This document shows, piece by piece, positions 55,316 through 64,000 of a DNA stretch of 64,000 nt. Where the stretch lies: assembly GCF_001718315.1 (NCBI RefSeq), contig NZ_CP013364.1:620001-684000 (forward strand), in the 5' to 3' direction. Numbering within the stretch: position 1 is the first letter of the stretch; the number at the start of each line of letters is the position of its first letter. A model generated the notes under the pieces. It saw only the letters and a list, made by a program, of their open reading frames with translations, was not told the origin of the DNA and ran no database searches. Position numbers and translations under genes: made by a program. This DNA comes from Burkholderia diffusa. Lineage in GTDB: Bacteria > Pseudomonadota > Gammaproteobacteria > Burkholderiales > Burkholderiaceae.

Positions 55316-56167
55316 CGACTGCGTGCGCATTTCTTCGCGTCGCGGCCGATATTCCCGACTTCGGTCGCGTACCGCGCGTATCGCACATGCCGTCGGCAAT
55401 CTGTCGAATATTCTCATCACGTCAGCGACATTCCGACCGACACAGGCCGCGCACGCCCATGCTCGCACATTCGCCGACTGAACCCATCGGCACTCGAATC
55501 ACTAGGGAAAATCCGGAGACATCCTTACAGCGATTTACCTGATGATTCACAAGAACGCCATGTTTCGGTGATTTCGCTTTGCAGCATGCTTTCGTTTTGC
55601 TTCAGCGCATCGATGCCACCACCTGGCAGCCGCGACGATCGAAGCATGAAACGACAAGCGCCCGCGAGTCGCCAGGTGTTCAATACTTTCAACAACCCGG
55701 TCGAGAGTAATCGTGAGAATCCGTGGCCCGCTGGTGCGGTGGAGACGAGGCGATGCGCGCAACGTGCGCGTCGCGATCTCGTCCGCCGACGACAGTGACC
55801 GCCGGCAGAGTCCTCGCCTGCATCTGTCGATCTATACCATCCTGTCCCGCCGTTCCGTCCGCCGTCACAACGCCGTCGCCGCACGCGCGTTCGTCGCGAT
55901 CCACACCGACGACGTGGCGTCGCTCCTGCCTTAGCGCGTCCACTCCATTCCGTTCGACCTGCGCATCGTGTCGCGTGGCTCGCGACAGGATTGGTTCGCG
56001 CTTCGTGTCCGCGCGATTCGCTTCGCAGCCCAAATGAACTCCCGATGGTCATGCACAGTCGACGCTCGTTTCGAGCGCCGTCCGGTTCCACACGTCCGTC
56101 CCCTGAAACCCGGCGCGACGACTCGCCAACCGCCGAGCGCCGCGTCCCCCGATACGGAAAACACGTC
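55316..56167. other. Long intergenic region, no gene seen
   Basis: About 850 bp between the pentapeptide-repeat gene and the polyamine-binding protein gene. Base composition is lower in GC than flanking genes; the reading frames are short or Arg-rich in all six frames. I found no terminator, repeat or palindrome worth naming. It may be a decayed gene or a long regulatory region. Confidence 0.5.
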
Positions 56168-57286
56168 ATGCCACTCCGCACCTTTCGCCGCGCCATCGCA
56201 ACCGCCGCCATGATCTCCGTCGCGGGCATTGCCGCGTTCGGCACCATGCACGCCCGGGCAGCCGGCGAACTGAACATCTACAACTGGTCCGACTACATCG
56301 CGCCGGACACGATTCCGAATTTCCAGAAGCAGACCGGCCTGCACGTGCGCTACGACAACTACGACAGCGACGACACGCTGCAGGCAAAGCTGCTGTCGGG
56401 CAACTCCGGCTACGACATCGTCGTGCCGACGTCGAACTACATGGCCAAGCAGATCCAGGCGAACGTCTACCAGCCACTGGACAAGACGAAGCTGCCGAAC
56501 CTGTCGCACCTCGACCCGCTGTTGATGAAGATGGTCGCCGACGCCGATCCCGGCAACCAGTACGGCGTGCCGTGGGCGTACGGCACCGACGGCGTCGGCT
56601 ACAACGTGCAGGCAGTGAAGAAGGCGCTCGGCGACAAGGCGCCAGTCGACAGCTGGGCGCTGGTATTCGACCCGGCCAACATGGCGAAGCTGAAGAGTTG
56701 CGGCGTCTCGTTCCTGGATCAGGCGGTCGACGTGTTCGCCGCGACGCTGCAGTACATGGGCAAGGACCCGAACAGCACGAATCCGGCCGATTACCGCGCC
56801 GCATATGAAGTGCTCAAGAAGGTGCGCCCGTACATCACGCAGTTCAATTCGTCGGGTTACATCAACGATCTCGCGAACAACGACCTGTGCGTGTCGTTCG
56901 GCTATTCCGGTGACGTCGGCATCGCGCATCGCCGGGCGGCGGAAGCGAAGCGTCCCTATGAGATTCGCTTCGCGAATCCGAAGGAAGGCGGGCTGCTGTG
57001 GTTCGACATGATGGTGATCCCGAAGGATGCACCGAACCGCGACGCCGCGCTGAAGTGGATCAACTACCTGCAGGACCCGAAGGTCAACGCGGGGATCACC
57101 AACGCGGTGTTCTACCCGACCGCGAACAAGGCCGCTCGCCAGTTCGTGAAACCCGCGATCGCACGCGATCCGTCGGTCTATCCGGCCGACGAGGTACTGA
57201 GCAAGATGACGCTGCTCAAGCCGATGCCGCCCGAGATTCGCAGGCTCCAGAACCGGTTGTGGGCACAACTGAAAACCGGACGCTGA
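56168..57286 (+). CDS. Polyamine ABC transporter substrate-binding protein (PotF/PotD type)
   Basis: A 372-residue periplasmic binding protein. The signal peptide ends near MHARA, followed by the diagnostic GELNIYNWSDYIAPDTIPNFQKQTG. Other signatures are KLLSGNSGYDIVVPTSNYMAKQI, YGVPWAYGTDGVGYN and CVSFGYSGDVGIA. It should bind putrescine or spermidine. No ATPase or permease gene is adjacent, so it is an orphan binding protein that must use a transporter elsewhere. A hairpin shared with the convergent porin gene follows. Confidence 0.93.
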   Translation: MPLRTFRRAIATAAMISVAGIAAFGTMHARAAGELNIYNWSDYIAPDTIPNFQKQTGLHVRYDNYDSDDTLQAKLLSGNSGYDIVVPTSNYMAKQIQANVYQPLDKTKLPNLSHLDPLLMKMVADADPGNQYGVPWAYGTDGVGYNVQAVKKALGDKAPVDSWALVFDPANMAKLKSCGVSFLDQAVDVFAATLQYMGKDPNSTNPADYRAAYEVLKKVRPYITQFNSSGYINDLANNDLCVSFGYSGDVGIAHRRAAEAKRPYEIRFANPKEGGLLWFDMMVIPKDAPNRDAALKWINYLQDPKVNAGITNAVFYPTANKAARQFVKPAIARDPSVYPADEVLSKMTLLKPMPPEIRRLQNRLWAQLKTGR

Positions 57287-57405
57287 GGTGGCGGCTCGGA
57301 TCGGACAACGGAACGACGAGCGCGGCTTATCCGAGCGGACCGTTGCCGGGCCGCTCGCAACCGCCGTGCACGGGCGAACACGCGTCCGCTCTGAACGCCG
57401 GTGAC

Positions 57406-57440
57406 GGCGGCCATACGTGCCGCACCGGCGTATGGCCGCC
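57406..57440. terminator. Bidirectional hairpin between convergent genes
   Basis: GGCGGCCATACG (57406-57417) and CGTATGGCCGCC (57429-57440) form a perfect 12-bp stem with an 11-base loop, between the ends of the binding protein and porin genes. No T run on either strand, so termination strength is uncertain. Confidence 0.65.
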
Positions 57441-57460
57441 CGGCCTGCATGTTGCACCAC

Positions 57461-58678
57461 TCAGAACCGGTGAATGATCCCCGCACCGAACGCGAACTGA
57501 TTGCCGGTCGACGACGGTGCGGAGTTGAAGCCGTCACCCAATGTCGCCGTCGCGTCGACGATGCTGCCCGCGCCGCTCGTGCCAAGCGTTTTGCCCTTCG
57601 CATGCTGATACGCTTCGAGCAGGTAAAGCCCCGTACGCTTCGACAGCGAGTAGTATTGCGACAGGTTGAACTGGTGATACTGCGCGCTGTCGGTGATGCC
57701 GTTCGCCTCGGTCGCGCGCGTGTACGCATAGCCCGCGCCGAAATCCCACACCGCCGACGGCTTCCAGTGCAGCACCGCGCCGACCGTGTTGAAGATCGCG
57801 GTATTGAAGAACTTCGATGCCGAGCCCGGGATGTATTCGGTGTTGGTATAGGTGGCCGTCGCATCCCACGCGTCACTGAACCGGTAGCTGAGGCCCACCG
57901 CGAACCGCTGCTGCGCCTTCGCGGTCTGGTAACCGTTCGTGAGCGCCGACACGCCGATCTGTGAACCGCCGTTCGACGTCGTCGAACTCGCGCCCCACGT
58001 GCCGCCTGCCGTGTTCGAGCTGTTCACGCGCTCGAACGCGATGCCGACGCCGAGCGGACCGGCCGCATACTGGATGCCGGTCGCCCAGGTCGAACCGGCG
58101 TTCGTGCTCCCGGCCACGCCGCCGAGCGAATACGAACCGCTCAGCGTCAGGCCGTACCATTTCGGCGACGTGTACTCGAGCGTGTTGTTCGCGCGGTAGA
58201 TCGTGTCGAGCCCGTCGACGTCGCCCGGGTGCGCGCCGTAGTAGCCGGTGATCCACGTGGTCGGGCTGAACGGCGACATCGTCTGGTAATACGACGCGTA
58301 TTGCCGGCCCGCGGTCAGCGTACCGTAAGTCGCGTTCGTCAGCCCGACCCACGCCTGCCGCCCAAACATCGCATCGGTGTACTGCGTGGCCCCCGTGCCC
58401 GAGTTGAAACCCGATTCGAGCGTGAAGATCGCCTTCGTGCCGCCACCGAGGTCTTCCGCGCCCTTGAGGCCGAAACGGCTGCCGGCCCATACACCCTGGT
58501 TCATCCTGACGACGGACTTGCCACCGCTCGTCGAGCCGAGCGTCGTCGCATTGCTCTGGTAGCCGATCCCGTTGTCGACGATTCCGTACAGCGTGACGCT
58601 GCTCTGCGCGAACGCCGGCGCGACGGCCGCCATCGCGGTACCGAACGTCAGCGCCACGCGTAATGCCTGCTTGTTCAT
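57461..58678 (-). CDS. OmpC-type porin
   Basis: A 405-residue Gram-negative porin with a signal peptide ending APAFAQ, then SSVTLYGIVDNGIGYQ. FGLKGAEDLGGGTKAIFTLESGF, FGRQAWVGL and a C-terminal GAGIIHRF with final Phe identify a 16-stranded barrel. ATG 58678 is preceded by AAGGAGA; a TTG directly before it is in frame but less likely. It lies 70 bp downstream of the tannase gene on the same strand and may supply its products or substrates. Confidence 0.95.
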   Translation of the reverse strand: MNKQALRVALTFGTAMAAVAPAFAQSSVTLYGIVDNGIGYQSNATTLGSTSGGKSVVRMNQGVWAGSRFGLKGAEDLGGGTKAIFTLESGFNSGTGATQYTDAMFGRQAWVGLTNATYGTLTAGRQYASYYQTMSPFSPTTWITGYYGAHPGDVDGLDTIYRANNTLEYTSPKWYGLTLSGSYSLGGVAGSTNAGSTWATGIQYAAGPLGVGIAFERVNSSNTAGGTWGASSTTSNGGSQIGVSALTNGYQTAKAQQRFAVGLSYRFSDAWDATATYTNTEYIPGSASKFFNTAIFNTVGAVLHWKPSAVWDFGAGYAYTRATEANGITDSAQYHQFNLSQYYSLSKRTGLYLLEAYQHAKGKTLGTSGAGSIVDATATLGDGFNSAPSSTGNQFAFGAGIIHRF

Positions 58679-58748
58679 CAATCAGTCTCCTTCCTTGCCT
58701 CATTGAGTGGTTAATGTGTTGTCGTGGTGGCGGCCTGCCGTCGTCGGA

Positions 58749-60557
58749 TCAAGGACGATATGCACGCCAGCCGTTACCGCCCTTGCAAACGAGTTGCGAA
58801 CCCTGGATCTGGCACTGCGCCTCGTACCCCGGCGAGTACAGCCATTCGCCAGCCCAGTGCAGGTCGACGTACGGGTCGGCATTCGGCGTATCGGCGACGA
58901 AACTGGCCGCATCGTCGGTGCTGCCGCTACCCGTGTAGCGTGCGGTGGCCGGATACGGGAACACAGGGCGCGTGCGCGTCGTGTTGCCGTTCGCGTCGAC
59001 GATCGACGCGACGATCCTGCCTGGCGTCGCGTCCGTCTCGGTCCATGCCATCAGCGGCGAGAGGATGTCGAACACGTTCGGCCCCTGTCCGCCGCCGCAG
59101 TGCGCGACACCCGGGAACAGATAGAAGCGCGCGAAGCGATCGACCTTCGCATCGCCCATGTAGCGCTTCATCGCCTCGTAGTATTCGATGCTCGAACGCG
59201 GCGAGATGTGCTGATCCTCCAGACCGTGCCACAGCAGCAGCTTGCCGCCACGGCCCGCGAAGCGGCTCAGGTCCGGGTCGGTCGCGGCCAGGTAGTTCGA
59301 CACCGGCACCGTCTTCGCGAATGCGTCGAGCGTGAACTTCAGGTCGCCGATCGCCGCCGACGGGTACGACGCGTTGTAGTAGTCGAGATAGCGGAGGAAC
59401 GGCAGCACGAAGCTGATCGTGCCGCTCTGCGCGGTGGCGGTCGCCGGGACGAACAAGGTCCAGTTCAGCTCCGACCCCCACTCGCGCGATACGAAAGGTT
59501 CGAGACGCGTGCCGTTCGCCGCCGTCGCGCCGTCATGAATCCGGCGCACCACGTCTGCTTCCTGCGGCGTCAGGCAGGTCGCGCTCGATTGCCCCTGTGC
59601 ACAGACGATCGTTGCGGGATCGAAATGGCACGCACGCGGATTGTCGATCACGCCATCGACCACGCCGTCCAGACCGTCGCATGCCTTCAGCACGGCCGCG
59701 TGCAACATCGGCAGCTTGCCGGCGAGCAGGATCGCGTTGCCCGTCTTCGGGTCGGTGTTGACCGCGTTCGGCCATGCATGATGGAACGTGTTCTGCACGA
59801 TCAGATCGTTGGCGGGGGCGCCGGCCGCAATGCCATCGAAGTCGTCGGGGAAGCGCTGCGCCTCCATCAGCGCCTCGCGGCCGCCGTCCGAGCAGCCGTC
59901 GAAGTACGCGTAGCGCGCGGGCCGCGCATAGAACTTGCCGATGATCGCCTTTGCCACCTGCGCGGTCGCGTGTTCGGCGCGGTACGCGAAGTCGAGCTTC
60001 GCCTTCGGGTCGAGCGCCCACGAGCCGTCGTTGCCGCCTTCATGGCCCATGTCGGTCGCGGCCATCGCGATCGTCCCGTTCGTCACCGGCACGCAGGTCG
60101 ACGCCATCGGCGCATTGACGGACAGGTTCCCGCACAAACCGCCGCAGCCTGTCTGCAGATAGCGCTGCGTCCAGCCTTGCGTTGGCAACTGCAATTCAAA
60201 CAGCGACGCACCCGGGCCGATCGTGCCTTTCACGTCGCAGACGGACGCGGGCAGCGTATTGTTTCCGACGACCGTGCCGGCCGGCAGCAGCACCGCCGAC
60301 GTGATCGTAACGGTACCGTCGGTCACGCCGCTCAGGTCGAGTGCCGCGACCGACGGGCACGACATCGCGGGCATCACCGCCGGAAGATTCGCAAGACCGC
60401 CGGTGCTCGCGGCATTTGCCGCGTTTGGCCAGCCGGTCAGCACCGCGCACAGCCACACGACGCCGATCGCCAGCATCCTGGTCAGCACGTCGCGCCTGAC
60501 GCGCGCCGCGCCATGCCATGCGCGCACCATCCACCCTGCCCTGCAGTTCGTCTGCAT
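58749..60557 (-). CDS. Tannase/feruloyl esterase family protein
   Basis: A 602-residue exported esterase with an N-terminal signal (LAIGVVWLCAVLTGWPNAANA). The catalytic Ser is in FDGCSDGGREALMEAQRFP, with the paired Cys typical of the family. The Asp is in LLLWHGLEDQHISP and the His in YLFPGVAHCGGGQGP. Many Cys residues suggest disulfides. Members hydrolyse gallate esters (tannins) or feruloyl esters. Downstream genes for the gallate/protocatechuate meta pathway support gallate release. AGGAG precedes ATG 60557. The 197-bp gap to the next upstream gene shows nothing notable. Confidence 0.92.
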   Translation of the reverse strand: MQTNCRAGWMVRAWHGAARVRRDVLTRMLAIGVVWLCAVLTGWPNAANAASTGGLANLPAVMPAMSCPSVAALDLSGVTDGTVTITSAVLLPAGTVVGNNTLPASVCDVKGTIGPGASLFELQLPTQGWTQRYLQTGCGGLCGNLSVNAPMASTCVPVTNGTIAMAATDMGHEGGNDGSWALDPKAKLDFAYRAEHATAQVAKAIIGKFYARPARYAYFDGCSDGGREALMEAQRFPDDFDGIAAGAPANDLIVQNTFHHAWPNAVNTDPKTGNAILLAGKLPMLHAAVLKACDGLDGVVDGVIDNPRACHFDPATIVCAQGQSSATCLTPQEADVVRRIHDGATAANGTRLEPFVSREWGSELNWTLFVPATATAQSGTISFVLPFLRYLDYYNASYPSAAIGDLKFTLDAFAKTVPVSNYLAATDPDLSRFAGRGGKLLLWHGLEDQHISPRSSIEYYEAMKRYMGDAKVDRFARFYLFPGVAHCGGGQGPNVFDILSPLMAWTETDATPGRIVASIVDANGNTTRTRPVFPYPATARYTGSGSTDDAASFVADTPNADPYVDLHWAGEWLYSPGYEAQCQIQGSQLVCKGGNGWRAYRP

Positions 60558-60754
60558 GCCTGTCTCCTGTCCTTGTTCGATATGCCGCTCGTCCCGGAAC
60601 GGACGATTTGGCGACGTTGCGTCGGTCTTTCGATTCATCGGGCGAAGCGGTGCGCCCGTCATTGCATCATCAGCATAACTAAGCTCAAGGCCTGCCCCGT
60701 TGCGAAGAAGGCCGAATCCCATCTGATCCGTTTATCGACTTCGCCCGTCCCGCG

Positions 60755-61477
60755 TTATGCAGGTGCCATCCCGTACTGACTCTTGACGCAATCGGCCTGC
60801 GGGGACGCGAGATACGCGAGGAACCGGGCGGCGGCCGCGCGATCGGACGCGGTGCCGCATATTGCCGCAGCGAACACTGTCACCGCCTGAACCTCATCCG
60901 GCAGCGCACCGGCGACATCGATGCCCGGCGCATGCATCAGCTCGCTCAACTGCTGAAAGCCGAGCTCGACGTCGCCGTCCGCGATCAACTGGCCGACCGG
61001 CACGCCCGGCGGCGCCTGCACGATACGCGGCGCAATCGCGTCGGCGATGCCCCAGCGCACGAACAGGCGAGTCAGGTGCATGCCGCTCGGCCCCGTCGAG
61101 TAACCGATCCGGCCGGCCCTCAGGATCGCATCGCGCAACGCAGCCTCGGTGCCGATCTCCGGCCGCGTCGCGCCGCTCGCCACCGCGACCGCGATGCCAG
61201 AGCGCGCAACGTTCACGCGGCTGCCGGCATCGACATGTCCGTCCGCCGCCAACTGCTCGATCGCATCGGACGCGAGCACGACGAAATCGAACGGCTCGCC
61301 GTTCCGCACCCGCCGCGCGGCATCGACGCCGCCGATCGACGTGATCGACACGCGCGCCCCCGTTTCGTGCTCGTAAAGGGCAGCGAGCCTCGCCAGCAGC
61401 GGCCGCGTGGCCATCGACGAAATACCCGTGACGGTCGCCACAGCGCCGGACGCCTGTACCATCGTCGCCGCCTGCAT
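60755..61477 (-). CDS. ModA-like substrate-binding domain protein without signal peptide
   Basis: A 240-residue type 2 periplasmic-binding-fold protein (ATVTGISSMATRPLLARLAALYEHETGARVSITS ... DFVVLASDAIEQLAADG ... RIGYSTGPSGMHLTRLFVRWGI). It resembles molybdate-binding ModA in outline, but no signal peptide precedes it. ATG 61477 overlaps the ligK stop by one base, so it is translated as part of the catabolic operon. Similar proteins recur in meta-cleavage operons; a cytosolic sensor or accessory role is possible. Function unknown. Confidence 0.8.
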   Translation of the reverse strand: MQAATMVQASGAVATVTGISSMATRPLLARLAALYEHETGARVSITSIGGVDAARRVRNGEPFDFVVLASDAIEQLAADGHVDAGSRVNVARSGIAVAVASGATRPEIGTEAALRDAILRAGRIGYSTGPSGMHLTRLFVRWGIADAIAPRIVQAPPGVPVGQLIADGDVELGFQQLSELMHAPGIDVAGALPDEVQAVTVFAAAICGTASDRAAAARFLAYLASPQADCVKSQYGMAPA

Positions 61478-62160
61478 CAGTCGATGTAGCGCAGGCCAGC
61501 CTGACGCAGCGGCTCGCGCATGTCGTACATGTCGAGACCCAGCACGCCGGACGCGAGCTTCGCACGTTTCGCCGCTTCGTTCGCCTCGCGTGCGACGGCC
61601 TTCTCGAGCACGTTCGCCGCACGCGCGGCCGGCACGACGACCACGCCGTCGTCGTCCGCGACGATCACGTCGCCTGGGTTGACGAGCGAACCCGCGCATA
61701 CGACCGGTACGTTCACGGATCCGAGCGTCGCCTTGATCGTGCCTTTCGCCGAAATCGCCTTGCTCCAGACCGGGAACTGCATCGCCTCGAGCACCGCGAC
61801 GTCGCGCACGCCGGCATCGATGATCAATGCGTGCGCGCCGCGCGCCTTGAAGCTCGTTGCGAGCAGGTCGCCGAAATAGCCGTCGGTGCAATCCGCGGTA
61901 ATCGCCGCGACGACCACGTCGCCAGGCCGGATCTGTTCGGCGGCAACGTGCATCATCCAGTTGTCGCCCGGGTGCAGCAGCACCGTGACCGCCGTGCCGG
62001 ACGCATGGGCGCGCGGATAGATCGGCCGCATGTACGGCTTCAGCAGCCCCGTGCGGCCCATCGCCTCGTGCACCGTCGCCGAGCCGAGCGCGCCGAGCCG
62101 TGCGGCGACGTCCTGGTCCGCGCGATGGATGGTGCGGTACACCACGCCGAGTTCAGTCAT
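61477..62160 (-). CDS. ligK: 4-carboxy-4-hydroxy-2-oxoadipate aldolase (LigK/GalC)
   Basis: A 227-residue RraA-like class II aldolase that splits 4-carboxy-4-hydroxy-2-oxoadipate to pyruvate and oxaloacetate. Signatures: LGSATVHEAMGRTGLLKP, GDNWMMHVAAEQIRPGDVVV, DGYFGDLLATSFKARGAHALIIDAGVRDV (metal-binding Arg-Asp) and VNPGDVIVADDDGVVVVP. It lies two bases after the hydratase gene and overlaps the ModA-like gene. Final enzyme of gallate and 4,5-cleavage protocatechuate pathways. Confidence 0.93.
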   Translation of the reverse strand: MTELGVVYRTIHRADQDVAARLGALGSATVHEAMGRTGLLKPYMRPIYPRAHASGTAVTVLLHPGDNWMMHVAAEQIRPGDVVVAAITADCTDGYFGDLLATSFKARGAHALIIDAGVRDVAVLEAMQFPVWSKAISAKGTIKATLGSVNVPVVCAGSLVNPGDVIVADDDGVVVVPAARAANVLEKAVAREANEAAKRAKLASGVLGLDMYDMREPLRQAGLRYID

Positions 62161-62162
62161 GA

Positions 62163-63188
62163 TCAAAGCCCCTTCGCTTTCAGTTGCGCATCCAGGCGCG
62201 GATACACGCGCCGGGCATTGCCTTCGTAGATCTTGTGCCGCGCGTCGGCGTCGAGCGACGACGCCTCGATGTATCGCTTCGTGTCGTCGTAGTAGTGACC
62301 CGTCTCGGGATCGATGCCGCGCACCGCGCCGATCATCTCGCTCGCGAACAGGATGTTGTCGACCGGAATCACGCCGGTCAGCAGATCGATGCCGGGCTGG
62401 TGATACACGCATGTGTCGAAGAACACGTTGTTCAGCAGGTGGTCCTTCAGCAGCGGCTTCTTCAGCTCCTGCGCGAGCCCGCGAAAGCGTCCCCAGTGAT
62501 ACGGCACCGCGCCGCCGCCATGCGGAATCACGAAGCGCAGCGTCGGGAAATCACGGAACAGATCGGAGGTCAGGCACTGCATGAAGGCCGTGGTGTCGGC
62601 ATTCAGGTAGTGCGCGCCCGTTGTGTGGAAGCACGCGTTACAGCTCGTGCTCACGTGAATCATCGCGGGAATGTCGTACTCGACCATCTTTTCGTAGATC
62701 GGGTACCAGTAGCGGTCCGACAGCGGCGGGCTCGTCCAGCGACCGCCGGACGGGTCGGGATTCAGGTTGACCGCGACGTTGCCGTATTCCTCGACGCAGC
62801 GCGCGAGTTCCGGAATGCACGTCGCGACATCGACGCCCGGGCTCTGCGGCAGCATCGCGGCCGGCACGAAATGATCGGGAAAGAGCCGATGCACGCGATG
62901 GCACAGCTCGTTGCACACGGCTGCCCATGTGCTCGATACCTGGAAATCGCCAATGTGATGGGCCATGAAGCTCGCGCGCGGGCTGAAAATCGTCAGGTCG
63001 AGGCCGCGCTCGCGCATCAGCCGCAGCTGGTTGTGCTCGATCGATTCGCGCAGTTCGTCGTCGCCGATGTTCAGCTCGGCGACCTTCGGCTGCTCGGACG
63101 GACTGCCGAGCGCCGCGACCTGGCGATTGCGCCACGCTTCCAGCGCCTTCGGCGCGGTGGTGTAGTGACCATGAATGTCGATGATCAT
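62163..63188 (-). CDS. ligJ: 4-oxalomesaconate hydratase (LigJ/GalB type amidohydrolase)
   Basis: A 341-residue amidohydrolase-fold hydratase. MIIDIHGHYTTAP gives the first metal-binding His pair; MIHVSTSCNACFHTTGAHYLNADTTAF and RFVIPHGGGAVPYHWGR supply further ligands; ILFASEMIGAVRGIDPETG ends the active site. It hydrates 4-oxalomesaconate to 4-carboxy-4-hydroxy-2-oxoadipate, the substrate of the next enzyme. AGGAG precedes ATG 63188. The dioxygenase of the pathway is not in the window. Confidence 0.93.
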   Translation of the reverse strand: MIIDIHGHYTTAPKALEAWRNRQVAALGSPSEQPKVAELNIGDDELRESIEHNQLRLMRERGLDLTIFSPRASFMAHHIGDFQVSSTWAAVCNELCHRVHRLFPDHFVPAAMLPQSPGVDVATCIPELARCVEEYGNVAVNLNPDPSGGRWTSPPLSDRYWYPIYEKMVEYDIPAMIHVSTSCNACFHTTGAHYLNADTTAFMQCLTSDLFRDFPTLRFVIPHGGGAVPYHWGRFRGLAQELKKPLLKDHLLNNVFFDTCVYHQPGIDLLTGVIPVDNILFASEMIGAVRGIDPETGHYYDDTKRYIEASSLDADARHKIYEGNARRVYPRLDAQLKAKGL

Positions 63189-63261
63189 TGATGCTCCTGC
63201 GTTTGATGATGTGTCCGGCACCCTGCCGACGACCGCGCCGGACGGCGGTGCGCAACGTGGG

Positions 63262-64000
63262 TCAGTGCGCCGGGTTTTCGAGTTCCTGCGGTTCGGGCGC
63301 GGCCGTGTGCTGCGTCGTCATGATCGCGATCGCGGCCAGCGTGGCCGGCACCGCGAGCATCGACAGGATCGCGTCGAACTTCCAGCCGAAGCCGAGCAGC
63401 GCGCCGCCGATTGCCGAGCCGAAGATGCTGCCGAAGCGGCCCATCCCGAGCATCCAGCTCACACCGGTTGCGCGCGCAACGGTCGGATAGCGTCCCGGCG
63501 CATACGCGTTCAGCCCCGTCTGCGCGCCGCTCATGCAGAAGCCGGCCGCGAACACCAGCAGCGCGAGCGACGACGACAGCGCGCCAGCCCACGCGAGCAC
63601 GGCCACGCACAGCCCGCCGCCGAGATATGCGGCGCCGATCACCGGCGCCGGCCGCACGCGGTCCATCAGCCAGCCCACGCCGATCGCGCCGATCGTGCCA
63701 CCGATCTGGAACATCGCGGTCACGTTCGCGGCCGTGCTGACGGACAGGCCCGCGTCCTTGATCAGCGTCGGCAGCCAGCCGGTCAGCAGGTAGATCACCA
63801 GCAAGCCCATGAAGTAGGTGATCCACAATGACAGCGTGACGCGGCCATAGCCTTGCGAGAACAGTACGCCGATCGGCTTGCGCGTCGGCAGCGGCGGCTC
63901 GTTCGACACGAACGTCTCGTTGCCGCTGAATTGCCCGCCGCACACGCGGTTCAGCAACGCGCCGATGCGTTGCGACGGCGCGCCGCGCACGGCCAGCAGC
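63262..64000 (-). CDS. MFS transporter, aromatic acid:H+ symporter type, C-terminal part (cut by window edge)
   Basis: About 245 C-terminal residues; the frame stays open to the right edge. Six membrane segments form the second half of an MFS protein (SLWITYFMGLLVIYLLTGWLPTLIKDAGLS; GAIGVGWLMDRVRPAPVIGAAY; GLNAYAPGRYPTVARATGVSWMLGMGRFGSIFG). The last motif is characteristic of the AAHS family (PcaK, BenK, GalT). It would import gallate, protocatechuate or 4-hydroxybenzoate for the enzymes encoded downstream. Gap to ligJ 73 bp. Confidence 0.88.
   Translation of the reverse strand, partial: LLAVRGAPSQRIGALLNRVCGGQFSGNETFVSNEPPLPTRKPIGVLFSQGYGRVTLSLWITYFMGLLVIYLLTGWLPTLIKDAGLSVSTAANVTAMFQIGGTIGAIGVGWLMDRVRPAPVIGAAYLGGGLCVAVLAWAGALSSSLALLVFAAGFCMSGAQTGLNAYAPGRYPTVARATGVSWMLGMGRFGSIFGSAIGGALLGFGWKFDAILSMLAVPATLAAIAIMTTQHTAAPEPQELENPAH

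Noticed and set aside
58707..60779. 690-codon open frame opposite the tannase gene
   Set aside because: Antisense shadow of a recognised gene; composition is typical of GC3-driven open frames.

Overview
The window is GC-rich proteobacterial DNA that most resembles a secondary replicon of a Burkholderia species, probably of the cepacia complex. The evidence is the strong GC3 bias, OmpC-like 'QSSVTLYG' porins, a Wzy-type exopolysaccharide cluster, a squalene-hopene cyclase, RdgC and a FlxA-like protein. This is inferred from family resemblance, with no database search. No rRNA, tRNA, CRISPR array, insertion sequence or prophage was seen.

Layout. 1-8.7 kb (minus strand): exopolysaccharide assembly operon (initiating phosphotransferase, Wza, Wzb, Wzc, Wzx, KpsS-like protein, hexapeptide acyltransferase, start of a glycosyltransferase), then a structured hairpin region and a GlxA/AraC-type regulator (9.5-10.6 kb). 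11.6-31 kb: a quinoprotein alcohol-oxidation island, made of pqqABCDE, an AcoR-like sigma54 activator, an aminopeptidase, a TonB-dependent receptor with its own exbD-exbB-tonB, a PQQ alcohol dehydrogenase with a lanthanide-type Asp-Tyr-Asp motif, a binding-protein/cytochrome c fusion, a HiPIP, an RpoD-like sigma factor and acetyl-CoA synthetase. 31-35 kb: porin, MFS transporter, hydrolase. 35-41 kb: TRAP transporter and a lipoprotein polygalacturonase. 41-47.5 kb: GntR/FCD regulator, RdgC, MHS transporter and a HypD-like lyase. 47.5-57.3 kb: TetR regulator/squalene-hopene cyclase pair, class C beta-lactamase-like protein, hydrolase, FlxA-like and pentapeptide-repeat proteins, polyamine-type binding protein. 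57.4-64 kb: porin, tannase-family esterase and a gallate/protocatechuate meta-cleavage segment (ModA-like protein, LigK/GalC, LigJ/GalB, aromatic-acid MFS transporter cut by the window end).

The most interesting system is the 11.6-31 kb island. I read four canonical sigma54 -24/-12 elements, in front of pqqA, tonB, the dehydrogenase and acs. Five 19-bp sites of the form NTGT-N11-ACAC lie upstream of them, and a sigma54 activator gene sits inside the island. This predicts one regulon that co-induces cofactor synthesis, TonB-dependent import, a probably lanthanide-dependent periplasmic dehydrogenase, its electron carriers, and the enzyme that turns the resulting acetate into acetyl-CoA. A dedicated RpoD paralogue is encoded in the dehydrogenase operon and overlaps the HiPIP gene.

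A second regulatory circuit appears at 42-46.5 kb. A nearly identical 19-bp palindrome lies before the GntR gene and between the divergent MHS transporter and HypD-like lyase genes, which suggests a hydroxyproline-type catabolic regulon.
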